Assembly (NCBI GenBank): GCA_035702985.1
Contig: DASSZD010000003.1
Span: forward strand, 6,486 to 70,485
From: JAKAXG01 sp035702985
GTDB taxonomy: Bacteria > Actinomycetota > Acidimicrobiia > Acidimicrobiales > Palsa-688
DNA: 64,000 nucleotides
Reading direction: 5' to 3'
Position numbers and translations under genes: made by a program. The notes beneath the pieces were generated by a model. That model saw only the letters and a list, made by a program, of their open reading frames with translations, searched no databases and had not been told where the DNA came from. This document shows positions 25,636-32,779 of the stretch, one piece after another. Within the stretch, counting starts at the first letter, position 1; each line of letters opens with the position of its first letter.

Positions 25636-26291
25636 AGGTCTCCATCGCCGGAGGCGGCGTGGTGGGCCGGTCCATCGCCCGGGACCTGGTGCGCAACGGT
25701 CACGAGGTGCTGATCGTGGAGTCGGACCCGGCCGTGGTCGCCCGCCAGGAGGAGGTGCCCGGGTGCCGGTGGTTCGCCGGCGACGCCTGCGAGGTGAGCA
25801 CCCTGCACGAGGCCGGGTTCGGGGCGGCCGACGTGGTGGTGGCCGCCACCGGCGACGACGAGGACAACCTGGTGGTGTCCCTGCTGGCCAAGCAGGAGTT
25901 CGCCGTGCCCCGGGTGATCGCCCGGGTCAACCACCCCAAGAACGAGTGGCTGTTCAACGAGACCTGGGGGGTGGACGTCTCGGTGTCCACGCCCCACCTG
26001 ATCACCGCCCTGGTGGAGGAGGCCCTGTCGGTCGGCACCCTGGTGCGGCTGCTGCACTTCGCCGAGGGCAAGGCCGGTCTGGTGGAGGTGACCCTCGCCG
26101 AGGAATCCCCGGCCGTGGGCCGCCAGATCTCCGAACTGGGCATGCCCCGGGACTCGAGCGTGGTGGCGGTGATCCGGGAGCGGCGGGTGGTGGTGCCCCG
26201 GGGCGACACCGTGCTGCACGCCGGCGACGAGGTCATCGTGCTGGTCACCGAGGACTCCGAGGACGACGTCCGGAGCATCCTGGTCGCCTGA
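25632..26291 (+). CDS. TrkA-type potassium uptake regulator (second of pair)
   Basis: 219 residues, with the same two-domain plan as its upstream partner. The loop VSIAGGGVVGRSIARDL, the acidic ribose-binding VESD and ATGDDEDNLVVSLLAKQ are RCK hallmarks, and the TrkA-C half ends near DEVIVLVTE. The 4-base overlap with the first gene implies equal production, and the pair probably forms a hetero-octameric gating ring. A longer in-frame reading upstream is a shadow within the first gene. Confidence 0.9.
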   Translation: MKVSIAGGGVVGRSIARDLVRNGHEVLIVESDPAVVARQEEVPGCRWFAGDACEVSTLHEAGFGAADVVVAATGDDEDNLVVSLLAKQEFAVPRVIARVNHPKNEWLFNETWGVDVSVSTPHLITALVEEALSVGTLVRLLHFAEGKAGLVEVTLAEESPAVGRQISELGMPRDSSVVAVIRERRVVVPRGDTVLHAGDEVIVLVTEDSEDDVRSILVA

Positions 26292-26500
26292 CCCTGCGCT
26301 CCCGCCGCCGGGCGGCGCCCGCCGGCCCCACGGCGAATAGCAGATTTGGGCAAATAAACCGGGGATCCCCTTGATTCGCGCTGCTCGGCGTAGGAAGATC
26401 ACAACCGTGTAGTTACAACGGTGGGACCGGGGGTACGGTTCCACCGCCGGCTAGTGAAACCCACCCCACCACCGCATCACCGACTTTGAGGGGAGCCCCG
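26292..26500 (+). promoter_or_regulatory. Unusually A+T-rich upstream region of the first whiB
   Basis: It contains a GGGGATCCCC palindrome (26361-26370), then a direct repeat ACAACCGTG/ACAACGGTG (26401-26409/26415-26423) that overlaps an inverted ACCGT-N9-ACGGT. A TACGGT that could serve as -10 lies about 70 bases before the GTG. These may be binding sites for a regulator of whiB. Confidence 0.4.
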
Positions 26501-26791
26501 GTGAACGATCTCATCGAACTCATTCTTCGGACACCGGACCGTAGCTGGCAGCGTCAGGCCAACTGCATGGGGGTCGACCCCGACCTGTTCTTCCCGGAGC
26601 GGGGTGCCTCCACCCGGGAGGCCAAGGAGGTGTGCCGGGGCTGCGTGGTGCGGGAGGACTGCCTGGAGTACGCCCTGGCCAATGGTGAGAAGTTCGGCAT
26701 CTGGGGGGGCCTGAGCGAGCGGGAGCGCCGCAAGATCCGCCGCCGCCGGGCCCTCGAGCGCCGGGCCGGAGGGGCGGCCGCCGCCGGCTAG
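26501..26791 (+). CDS. WhiB-family iron-sulfur regulator (WhiB2/WhmD-like)
   Basis: 96 residues. Four cysteines (ANCMG; EVCRGCVVREDC) are placed to bind a [4Fe-4S] cluster. The loop FGIWGGLSERERR and a basic C-terminal tail (KIRRRRALERR) for DNA or sigma-factor contact follow. The segment STREAKEVCRGC matches the WhiB2/WhmD group, linked to septation and growth in mycobacteria and sporulation septation in Streptomyces. The GTG is preceded by GGGGAG at good spacing. The gene is convergent with ftcD and overlaps its end by 4 bases. Confidence 0.93.
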   Translation: MNDLIELILRTPDRSWQRQANCMGVDPDLFFPERGASTREAKEVCRGCVVREDCLEYALANGEKFGIWGGLSERERRKIRRRRALERRAGGAAAAG

Positions 26792-27690
26792 CCCGTCCCC
26801 GCAGCGAATCTTCCCCCGTCGAGGCCCGCCTGCTCCAGGCGGGCCTCGATCGTGTCGGACGGGCCGATCCCCAGCTCGCCCCAGCGCCGCCGGGGGGCCG
26901 CCTCCAGCACCGAGCGGGGGAGCAGGCCCACCAGCTCGGCCCGGGCGATGGGGGCCCGGGCGCCGACCGCGTCGTACACGTCGGCGGGGCCCACCCGCCA
27001 CGGGTCGGTCAGGTTGCACGACACCTGCACGCCGGCTCCCACCCGCAGCCCCAGGGTGCGCAGCCCCGGCCCCCGCAGCTCGGCGGCGATGCGCCGCCCG
27101 GTCCCCAGGTCGGGGTCGGCCAGCCACAGGTTGTAGGCCACCAGCACCGGGCGCACCCCGACGGCGGCGGCCCCGGCGGTGGGGTGGGGCCGGCCCGGCC
27201 CGGTGTCGGGGCCGAGCGTCGACCACGCCGTGCGCCGCAGCGCGGGCAGCGTCCTCTCCGGTCCGTACAGGAAGCACGGCAGGCCCAGCTCCCGGGCCGC
27301 CCAGCGGGCGAAGTCGTCGCGCAGGGCCCGGGCCTCCGCCTCCCCGGCCCCGCCGCCGTTGCGGACGGGCCAGCCGCCCAGGGCCACCCACGGGACCACG
27401 TCGAGGGCGCCCAGCCGGGGATGGGCGCCGGCGTGGGTACCCAGGTCGACCAGGGCCACCGTGGCCCGGGCCACCGAGCGGGCCGCCTCCACGAGCTCGC
27501 CGGCCGGCCCGGCCAGGGTGATCACGCTGCGGTGGTGGTCCGGGTCGGAGTGGACGTCGAGCACCCACCGTCCGCCCGCCGCGGCCAGCGCCGAGATCCG
27601 CTCCTGGTCGCGGCCCTCGCTGACGTTGATCACGCACTCGAACAGGCCCCGGTCCACGCCTCCCGCACCGTACCGGGCCGGCCGGCTCAT
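26788..27690 (-). CDS. ftcD: Glutamate formimidoyltransferase
   Basis: 300 residues, just the formiminotransferase part without a cyclodeaminase domain. It moves the formimino group of N-formimino-glutamate to THF during histidine breakdown. FECVINVSEGRD at the N-terminus, DHHRSVITLAG with the active-site His, and HAGAHPRLGALDVVPWVAL are typical. No other hut genes are nearby. It would add one more C1-folate step to this genome region. The ATG at 27690 is chosen; a GTG at 27657 (VDRGLFECV) is a shorter option. It is divergent from tatA. Confidence 0.85.
   Translation of the reverse strand: MSRPARYGAGGVDRGLFECVINVSEGRDQERISALAAAGGRWVLDVHSDPDHHRSVITLAGPAGELVEAARSVARATVALVDLGTHAGAHPRLGALDVVPWVALGGWPVRNGGGAGEAEARALRDDFARWAARELGLPCFLYGPERTLPALRRTAWSTLGPDTGPGRPHPTAGAAAVGVRPVLVAYNLWLADPDLGTGRRIAAELRGPGLRTLGLRVGAGVQVSCNLTDPWRVGPADVYDAVGARAPIARAELVGLLPRSVLEAAPRRRWGELGIGPSDTIEARLEQAGLDGGRFAAGTG
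26819..26849. terminator. Perfect hairpin inside the ftcD 3' end, likely whiB terminator
   Basis: TCGAGGCCCGCCTG and its exact complement are separated by CTC (14-bp stem, 3-base loop), starting 28 bases after the whiB stop. It lies in the last codons of ftcD on the other strand. There is no T-tract. Confidence 0.55.
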
Positions 27691-27763
27691 CCGCAGGGTG
27701 GTCGGGTTACGGATTAGGGGTCGTGGTGGTTGCATCACCCCGATCAAGGAGTACCGTAGCGAT

Positions 27764-28156
27764 ATGACCGCGAATATCTTTGGGGGCGATGGGATCATCT
27801 TCCTGGTCATCGCCCTGATCGTCCTGGTGGGCGGCAGCCAGCTCCCCAAGCTGGCCCGCAACGTCGGTCTGGCCGGCAAGGAGTTCCGCAAGGCCCAGCA
27901 GGAGGCCGAGGAGGACGCCGAGCGGGACAAGGCGGCCAAGGCCGCCAACGCATCGACGGCGGCCAACGACGCCCTGCCCCCGCCGCCGGCGCTGGCCCCG
28001 GCCGGACTGGCCACCCCCACGCAGCCGGCCCAGGCCGGTCCCGCCGGTCAGGCCCCGCAGGAGGGCACCATCAGCCTCACCCCGGCCCAGCTCGAAGCCC
28101 TGCTCAAGGCCCGCGAGGAGCAGGCCCGCAGCGAATCCTCCCGCCCCCAGCAGTAG
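27764..28156 (+). CDS. tatA: Twin-arginine translocase subunit TatA
   Basis: 130 residues. One N-terminal transmembrane helix (about 9-24, GIIFLVIALIVLVGG) is followed by the hinge and amphipathic helix (SQLPKLARNVGLAGKEFRKAQQEAEED in segments). A long Pro/Ala-rich cytoplasmic tail completes the protein. It forms the pore-like multimer of the Tat export pathway for folded proteins. The usual FG hinge is GGS here. AAGGAG lies 12 bases before the ATG. tatB and tatC are not in the window. The nearby secreted protein with an RR start could be a client, but its signal lacks a full Tat motif. Confidence 0.9.
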   Translation: MTANIFGGDGIIFLVIALIVLVGGSQLPKLARNVGLAGKEFRKAQQEAEEDAERDKAAKAANASTAANDALPPPPALAPAGLATPTQPAQAGPAGQAPQEGTISLTPAQLEALLKAREEQARSESSRPQQ

Positions 28157-28254
28157 CCGGCCCGAGGTCCCGGCCCGGCCGGATCCACCCGTCGGCCCTC
28201 CGCCGACGCACAACCGGATTCCCGCGCCCGCCCGCCGCCTATCGGTCGTAAACT

Positions 28255-28283
28255 TTCGGTCGGGCGGGTAGGAGGGTTATGAT
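28255..28283 (+). promoter_or_regulatory. Sigma70-like promoter of the second whiB
   Basis: TTCGGT (28255-28260), a 17-base spacer, then TATGAT (28278-28283), the best -10 in the window. Transcription would start near 28290. Confidence 0.55.
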
Positions 28284-28330
28284 GGCCTTTCTGTTCACTC
28301 GCCTAGTTTGCCGGGCAGGCCGCTAGGGGA

Positions 28331-28380
28331 TGTTGACCGTAGGCGCCGAGGGAGCGATCGGCGCAGCAAGTTGGTCAACA
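28331..28380 (+). ncRNA. Nested hairpin in the whiB leader, candidate cis-regulatory RNA
   Basis: The outer stem TGTTGACC/GGTCAACA (8 bp) encloses an inner stem GCGCCGA/TCGGCGC (7 bp). These are joined by an asymmetric internal loop of 4 and 8 bases and closed by an 8-base loop. It sits about 40 bases after the predicted transcript start and 117 before the start codon. I do not recognise it as a known riboswitch class. Confidence 0.45.
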
Positions 28381-28496
28381 GTGGCGCGGCTGCCGACATA
28401 CCTGTTCAGGCAGAACGCGGCATGTGATTCGTTTCTCATGGGATTATCAGCAAAGTCCCGGAGACTGAGGTTGAAGGACTACGGAGGATCGTTACT

Positions 28497-28751
28497 GTGG
28501 ACACGAACTGGATGGCCGAGGGCAAGTGCCGTGAGCTCCCTCCCGAGACCTTCTTCCCCAGCGACGGAGTAGGCGTGGAGGTGGCCCGGCGGATCTGCGC
28601 CGACTGCCCGGTCAAGGAACCGTGTCTGGAGTACGCCCTCTACAACCGCATCGAGCACGGGGTGTGGGGCGGCGCCTCGGAGCGGGAGCGCCGCCGGATC
28701 GCCCGGCAGCGGCGCGGCGTGCAGCGGGTGGCCGCCGACCAGCCCAACTGA
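28497..28751 (+). CDS. WhiB-family iron-sulfur regulator (second)
   Basis: 84 residues. The four cluster cysteines are in EGKCREL and RICADCPVKEPC, followed by HGVWGGASERERRRIARQRR. It is shorter than the other WhiB of the window and lacks its STREAKEVC segment, so it belongs to a different subgroup, perhaps WhiB1/WblE-like. It probably acts as a redox- or NO-sensitive sigma-factor partner. The GTG start has GGAGG 9 bases upstream. A leader of about 205 nt with strong secondary structure suggests post-transcriptional control. Confidence 0.92.
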   Translation: MDTNWMAEGKCRELPPETFFPSDGVGVEVARRICADCPVKEPCLEYALYNRIEHGVWGGASERERRRIARQRRGVQRVAADQPN

Positions 28752-28839
28752 CCTCCCCGTAGCGGCCGGGCGCCACCGGCCACCGGCCGCCGCTGCCCGG
28801 ATCCGCTGAACCGGGCGGTCCTGCTGCTACGTTCCGGCC

Positions 28840-29634
28840 ATGGATCGCATCCAGTGCCAGTGGTGCCGGGCCCAGAACGAGGTGGGATCGACCACCTGCT
28901 CCACCTGCGGGGCGCCCCTCGACGTCCGGAACCTGGTGAGCGACTCGGGGTGGCGGGAAGCCCCCCGGCTGCGGGACATGACCGAGTTCCGCTTCTCCAA
29001 CAGCACCTGCCAGGTGGAGGGGGAGCTGGTCCCGGTGGCCGAGATCAACCTGGCCCCCGGCGACTGGGTGTTCTTCGAGCACCACGTGCTGCTGTGGAAG
29101 GACGAGGCCACCCCTCTGGCGGCCATGAACACCGGCGGGGGAGTCAGGCGCATGCTGGGCGGCATGCCCCATGTCATCTCCACCGCCACCGGCCCGGGCC
29201 GGGTGGCGTTCTCCCGCGACGCTTCCGGCGAGGTGGTGGTCCTGCCGCTGCACCCCGGCATGGAGATCGACGTCCGCGAGCACGCCTTCCTGGTGGCGTC
29301 CCACTCGATCAGCTACAGCTTCGAGCGCATCAAGGGCATGAACAACGTGCTCCACGGCGAGGGCATGTTCCTCGACCGTTTCGTCACCAGCGGTGAACAG
29401 GGGATCCTGCTGCTCCACGGCTACGGCAACGTGTTCGAACGCAGCCTCGGGCCGGGGGAGAAGATCCTGGTGGAACCGGGCGGGTTCCTGTACAAGGACG
29501 CCTCGGTGTCCATGAACACGGTGCAGCAGAACGTCCGCACCGGCCTCATGCGCCACGGTATGTACCTGGCCGAGATGACCGGACCGGGCCGGGTGGGCAT
29601 CCAGTCCATGTACGTCCACCACGCCACCGCCTAG
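28840..29634 (+). CDS. AIM24-family protein with N-terminal zinc ribbon (first)
   Basis: 264 residues. A zinc ribbon (C6, C9, C20, C23) is followed by an AIM24/TIGR00266-like beta-rich domain with its characteristic HHVLLWKD, TGPGRVAFSRD and GFLYKDASVSM segments. The cellular role of bacterial AIM24 proteins is poorly known. There is no signal peptide or membrane segment. TACGTT (28828-28833) ends 6 bases before the ATG. A paralogue with the same architecture follows after 10 bases and is probably co-transcribed. Confidence 0.8.
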   Translation: MDRIQCQWCRAQNEVGSTTCSTCGAPLDVRNLVSDSGWREAPRLRDMTEFRFSNSTCQVEGELVPVAEINLAPGDWVFFEHHVLLWKDEATPLAAMNTGGGVRRMLGGMPHVISTATGPGRVAFSRDASGEVVVLPLHPGMEIDVREHAFLVASHSISYSFERIKGMNNVLHGEGMFLDRFVTSGEQGILLLHGYGNVFERSLGPGEKILVEPGGFLYKDASVSMNTVQQNVRTGLMRHGMYLAEMTGPGRVGIQSMYVHHATA

Positions 29635-29644
29635 GGCACCGGAC

Positions 29645-30556
29645 ATGACCGAAACCTCCACCTCCGGGCCCGGCTCGGGCTATGTCTGCCGCTACTGCCG
29701 CCTCCCGAGCGACGCCGCCGGCACCAGCTGCCCCCACTGCGGGGCCCCCGTCGACGTGCGAGCGGTGGTCAGCCGGTCCGGCTGGCAGGAGCAGCCACCC
29801 ATCCGGGACATGGCCCGCATCCAGTTCGGCGCCTCCAGCTGCCAGATCGCCGGCACCTACGTGCCCACCGCCGACTTCGACCTGCGCGGCCGGGAATGGG
29901 TGTACTTCTCCCACCACAGCGTGCTGTGGGCCGATCCCACGGTGGCCATGCAGGCGATGCCCATGGCCGGCGGCTGGAACCGGGTGAGGTCGGGGCTGCC
30001 GCTGGTCATGCTGCAGGCGTCGGGACCGGGCCACCTGGCCCTGTCGGAGGACTCGCCCGGCGAGGTCGTGGCCCTGCCGCTCCAACCGGGGCAGGCGGTG
30101 ATGGTGCGCGAGCACAGCTTCCTGGCCGCCACCGGCAACGTCGAGTACAGCTGGCAGCAGTCGGGCATCTGGTTCCAGACCGGATCGGGCGACGACCGGG
30201 AGACCCACTACCCGCTCGGCTACAACATCGACGTGTTCGCCGCCCGGTCCGGCCCGGGACTCCTGCTGGTGCACGCGCCGGGCAACACGTTCATCCGGGA
30301 CCTGGCGGCGGGGGAGACCATCTGCGTCCAGCCCACCGCCCTGCTCTACCGCGATCCCACCGTGGACATGGTCCTGCACCTCGAGTACCCCAACCCCGGC
30401 AACACGTCGTGGGGCTGGAGCAGCCGCTTCAGCTACCGGCAGGTGTGGCTGCGGCTGCGGGGGCCGGGCCGGGTGGCGGTGCAGTCGGTGTTCGCCCGCC
30501 CCGAGACCAGCGAGGCCATCACCAACAGCTCCCCCGCCTCGGTGGCCCGCTGGTGA
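29645..30556 (+). CDS. AIM24-family protein with N-terminal zinc ribbon (second)
   Basis: 303 residues, a diverged tandem paralogue of the preceding gene. The zinc ribbon is C15, C18, C29, C32 (VCRYC...CPHCG). The AIM24-like domain keeps HHSVLWAD, SGPGHLALSED and RDPTVDM and has an insertion near residues 180-200 that the first copy lacks. The two may form a heteromer. The promoter of the leu leader peptide begins immediately after its stop. Confidence 0.8.
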   Translation: MTETSTSGPGSGYVCRYCRLPSDAAGTSCPHCGAPVDVRAVVSRSGWQEQPPIRDMARIQFGASSCQIAGTYVPTADFDLRGREWVYFSHHSVLWADPTVAMQAMPMAGGWNRVRSGLPLVMLQASGPGHLALSEDSPGEVVALPLQPGQAVMVREHSFLAATGNVEYSWQQSGIWFQTGSGDDRETHYPLGYNIDVFAARSGPGLLLVHAPGNTFIRDLAAGETICVQPTALLYRDPTVDMVLHLEYPNPGNTSWGWSSRFSYRQVWLRLRGPGRVAVQSVFARPETSEAITNSSPASVARW

Positions 30557-30576
30557 GCGACCCGGTGCGGCCGTGA

Positions 30577-30582
30577 TAGCAT
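30577..30582 (+). promoter_or_regulatory. -10 box of the leu operon leader
   Basis: TAGCAT ends 8 bases before the leader-peptide ATG, so the attenuator transcript would begin at or next to its own start codon. No good -35 is visible. Confidence 0.55.
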
Positions 30583-30590
30583 CGGGGCGG

Positions 30591-30632
30591 ATGTACCGTT
30601 ACGACACCACCGGACTTCTCCTTCTGCTGTAG
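30591..30632 (+). CDS. leuL: leuA leader peptide (attenuation)
   Basis: 13 residues, MYRYDTTGLLLLL, ending in five consecutive leucine codons (CTT CTC CTT CTG CTG) and TAG. This is the hallmark of leucine-controlled attenuation: scarcity of charged tRNA-Leu stalls the ribosome on these codons and alters folding of the RNA that follows. Two hairpins lie between it and leuA, the second with a T-run. It is too short for ordinary gene finders. Confidence 0.9.
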   Translation: MYRYDTTGLLLLL

Positions 30633-30658
30633 GCGAGCACCACATATCGGTGCTCGCC
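30632..30658 (+). promoter_or_regulatory. Attenuator hairpin 1 (1:2 stem)
   Basis: GGCGAGCACC pairs with GGTGCTCGCC (10 bp) around the 7-base loop ACATATC. It starts at the last base of the leader-peptide stop codon, so a ribosome stalled on the Leu codons would block it. Confidence 0.8.
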
Positions 30659-30659
30659 G

Positions 30660-30692
30660 AACCTCCTGTGCCCCCGGGCCAGGAGGTTTTTT
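30660..30692 (+). terminator. Attenuator terminator before leuA
   Basis: AACCTCCTG pairs with CAGGAGGTT (9 bp) and runs straight into TTTTTT (30687-30692). It ends 30 bases before leuA. The antiterminator pairing is not obvious by eye. Confidence 0.9.
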
Positions 30693-30722
30693 CGTTTCCC
30701 GACCCCGATCCGAGGTTCACAG

Positions 30723-32465
30723 ATGGCCGCCTACGCATACCCGACGCCCTGCGACATGCCCAGCGGGTGCTACCAGCCGTTCCGGCCCTTCGAGGCGGCC
30801 GGCATAACCGACTTCAGGCGCACCTGGCCGGACCGCCACCTCGAGCGGGCCCCCGTCTGGTGCAGCGTGGACCTGCGCGACGGCAACCAGGCCCTCATCG
30901 ACCCCATGGACCCGGCCCGCAAGCTCAAGTTCTTCGAGACCCTGGTCGGGATGGGGTTCAAGGAGATCGAGGTGGGGTTCCCGGCGGCGTCCCAGACCGA
31001 TTTCGACTTCATACGCCAGATCATCGAGGAGGACCGCATCCCCGACGAGGTGGCCATCCAGGTGCTGGTGCAGTGCCGGCCGGAGCTGATCGAGCGGACC
31101 TTCGAGGCCATCGCCGGGGCCCGCCACGCCATCGTGCACTTCTACAACTCCACCAGCGTGCTGCAGCGGCGGGTGGTGTTCGGCCTGGAGAAGGACGGGA
31201 TCACCGACATCGCCACCAGCGCCGCCCGCCTGGTCAAGAAGTTCGAGCAGACCATCCCCGGGACCAGGGTCAGCTACGAGTACTCCCCGGAGAGCTTCAC
31301 CGGCACCGAGCCGGACTACGCGGTGGAGATCTGCGCCGCCGTCATGGACGTAATCGACCCGGGCCCGGACAACAAGATCATCATCAACCTGCCCAACACG
31401 GTGGAGATGTTCGGGCCCAACGTGTACGGCGACGTCATCGAGTACGTCCACCGCAACCTGCCCCGCCGCGACGCCGTCACCCTCAGCGTCCACCCCCACA
31501 ACGACCGGGGCACGGCGGTGGCGGCGGCCGAGCTGGCCCAGCTGGCCGGTGCCGACCGGGTGGAGGGGACGCTGTTCGGCAACGGGGAGCGGACCGGCAA
31601 CGTGGACGTGGTGACCCTGGCCCTCAACCTGATGACCGAGGGCATCGACCCGGGACTGGACCTGCACGACATCGACCACCTGCGCCAGGTGGCCGAGTAC
31701 TGCAACCGGCTGCCGGTCCACCCCCGCCACCCCTACGCCGGCGACCTGGTCTACACGGCCTTCTCCGGGTCCCACCAGGACGCCATCAAGAAGGGCATGC
31801 AGGCCCTGGCCGCCACCCGGGCCGAGGCGGGGGCGGGCCGGGGGGACTACAGCCGGTGGGAGGTCCCGTACCTGCCCATCGACCCCAAGCACGTGGGCCG
31901 CACCTACGAGGCCATCATCCGGGTCAACAGCCAGTCCGGCAAGGGCGGGGTGGCCTACCTCATGGACTTCGAGCACAACCTGGACCTGCCCCGGGGGCTG
32001 CAGGTCGAGTTCTCCAAGACCGTGCAGGCCATCACCGAGGCCAGCGGCACCGAGATCAAGCCGGGTGAGCTGTGGGAGGCGTTCACGTCGAGCTACCTGC
32101 CCGACGACGCCGCCGTCCGGCTCATCTCCAGCGAGGTCTCCTCGGGGGAAAAAGGGACCCAGGTCGTGGCCCAGGTCCTCGTCGACGGCCGGCACCGCAC
32201 CATCTCCGGGCAGGGCAACGGTCCGGTCGACGCCCTGGTCAACGGGCTGCGCCAGGAACTGGCGTTGGAGATGACAGTGGACGACTACCACGAGCACGCC
32301 CTCACCTCGGGGGCGGAGGCCAGCGCCGCCGCCTACGTGCAGGCCACCGGCCCGGGCGGGATGCAGCTGTGGGGGGTCGGGATCCACTCGAGCATCCTCG
32401 ACGCCACCCTGGCCGCGGTGATCTCCGCGGCCAACCGCCTGAGAAGCCGCACCGCCGGCCAGTAG
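30723..32465 (+). CDS. leuA: 2-isopropylmalate synthase
   Basis: 580 residues. First committed step of leucine synthesis: condenses 2-oxoisovalerate and acetyl-CoA. The catalytic TIM barrel shows VDLRDGNQAL (metal Asp), EVGFPAASQTDFD, HPHNDRGTAVAAAE (metal His) and GTLFGNGERTGN. A linker domain and the C-terminal leucine-binding regulatory domain (about 440-580) complete it. The length and N-terminus fit the actinobacterial type (LeuA2). GAGG lies 8 bases before the ATG. Its expression should be set by the attenuator upstream plus leucine feedback. Confidence 0.96.
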   Translation: MAAYAYPTPCDMPSGCYQPFRPFEAAGITDFRRTWPDRHLERAPVWCSVDLRDGNQALIDPMDPARKLKFFETLVGMGFKEIEVGFPAASQTDFDFIRQIIEEDRIPDEVAIQVLVQCRPELIERTFEAIAGARHAIVHFYNSTSVLQRRVVFGLEKDGITDIATSAARLVKKFEQTIPGTRVSYEYSPESFTGTEPDYAVEICAAVMDVIDPGPDNKIIINLPNTVEMFGPNVYGDVIEYVHRNLPRRDAVTLSVHPHNDRGTAVAAAELAQLAGADRVEGTLFGNGERTGNVDVVTLALNLMTEGIDPGLDLHDIDHLRQVAEYCNRLPVHPRHPYAGDLVYTAFSGSHQDAIKKGMQALAATRAEAGAGRGDYSRWEVPYLPIDPKHVGRTYEAIIRVNSQSGKGGVAYLMDFEHNLDLPRGLQVEFSKTVQAITEASGTEIKPGELWEAFTSSYLPDDAAVRLISSEVSSGEKGTQVVAQVLVDGRHRTISGQGNGPVDALVNGLRQELALEMTVDDYHEHALTSGAEASAAAYVQATGPGGMQLWGVGIHSSILDATLAAVISAANRLRSRTAGQ

Positions 32466-32476
32466 GCTGGCTGGCC

Positions 32477-32755
32477 ATGTCCATGCCGTCCCCCGAAGAG
32501 CAGGCCCCGCCCCGCGGGCACGTCCGCGTCGTCTATCTCGGCCCGGTGGCGCCGCACTGGCGGGTGGATTCGGACTTCGGGGAGCGCTCCGTGATCGAGG
32601 ACTTCCGCCAGCGGGCCCTGGCCCGGCTGCTGCTGCTGCCGCCCCACGATCCGCAGTTCCGCCGCAACCGGGAGCGGGTCATCCGCGACGCCGAGCGGGA
32701 GAACCTGATCCTGGACTGGGATCTGGGCACACCGGACGAGGAGAGCGGCTCCTAG
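32477..32755 (+). CDS. Small hypothetical protein between leuA and ppk
   Basis: 92 residues. I do not recognise it. The centre reads RVVYLGPVAPHWRVDSDFG, followed by charged helices (FRQRALARLLLLPPHD; FRRNRERVIRDAERENLILDWD). There is no signal or membrane segment. TAGGCT (32463-32468) overlaps the leuA stop and ends 8 bases before the ATG. It precedes ppk by 24 bases, but ppk has its own -10-like box. Confidence 0.6.
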   Translation: MSMPSPEEQAPPRGHVRVVYLGPVAPHWRVDSDFGERSVIEDFRQRALARLLLLPPHDPQFRRNRERVIRDAERENLILDWDLGTPDEESGS

Positions 32756-32779
32756 CAGCAGCCCAGATACGCTGGCTGC

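Larger units (their letters stand above)
28157..28496 (+). other. 340-base gap: promoter plus long structured leader of the second whiB
   Basis: No ORF in it has a plausible domain. It holds a sigma70-like promoter and a nested hairpin (both listed separately) and ends in GGAGG 9 bases before the whiB GTG. A shorter GGGA/TCCC pairing lies near 28440-28460. The leader would be about 205 nt. Confidence 0.5.

Noticed and set aside
28331..28380. A known riboswitch (c-di-AMP, c-di-GMP, cobalamin, SAM)
   Set aside because: None of the conserved core sequences of those classes as I remember them is present.
28800..28815. A fourth copy of the GATTCCGCTGAATC palindrome
   Set aside because: GGATCCGCTGAACC matches 11 of 14 bases but lacks the arms, so it is probably chance.
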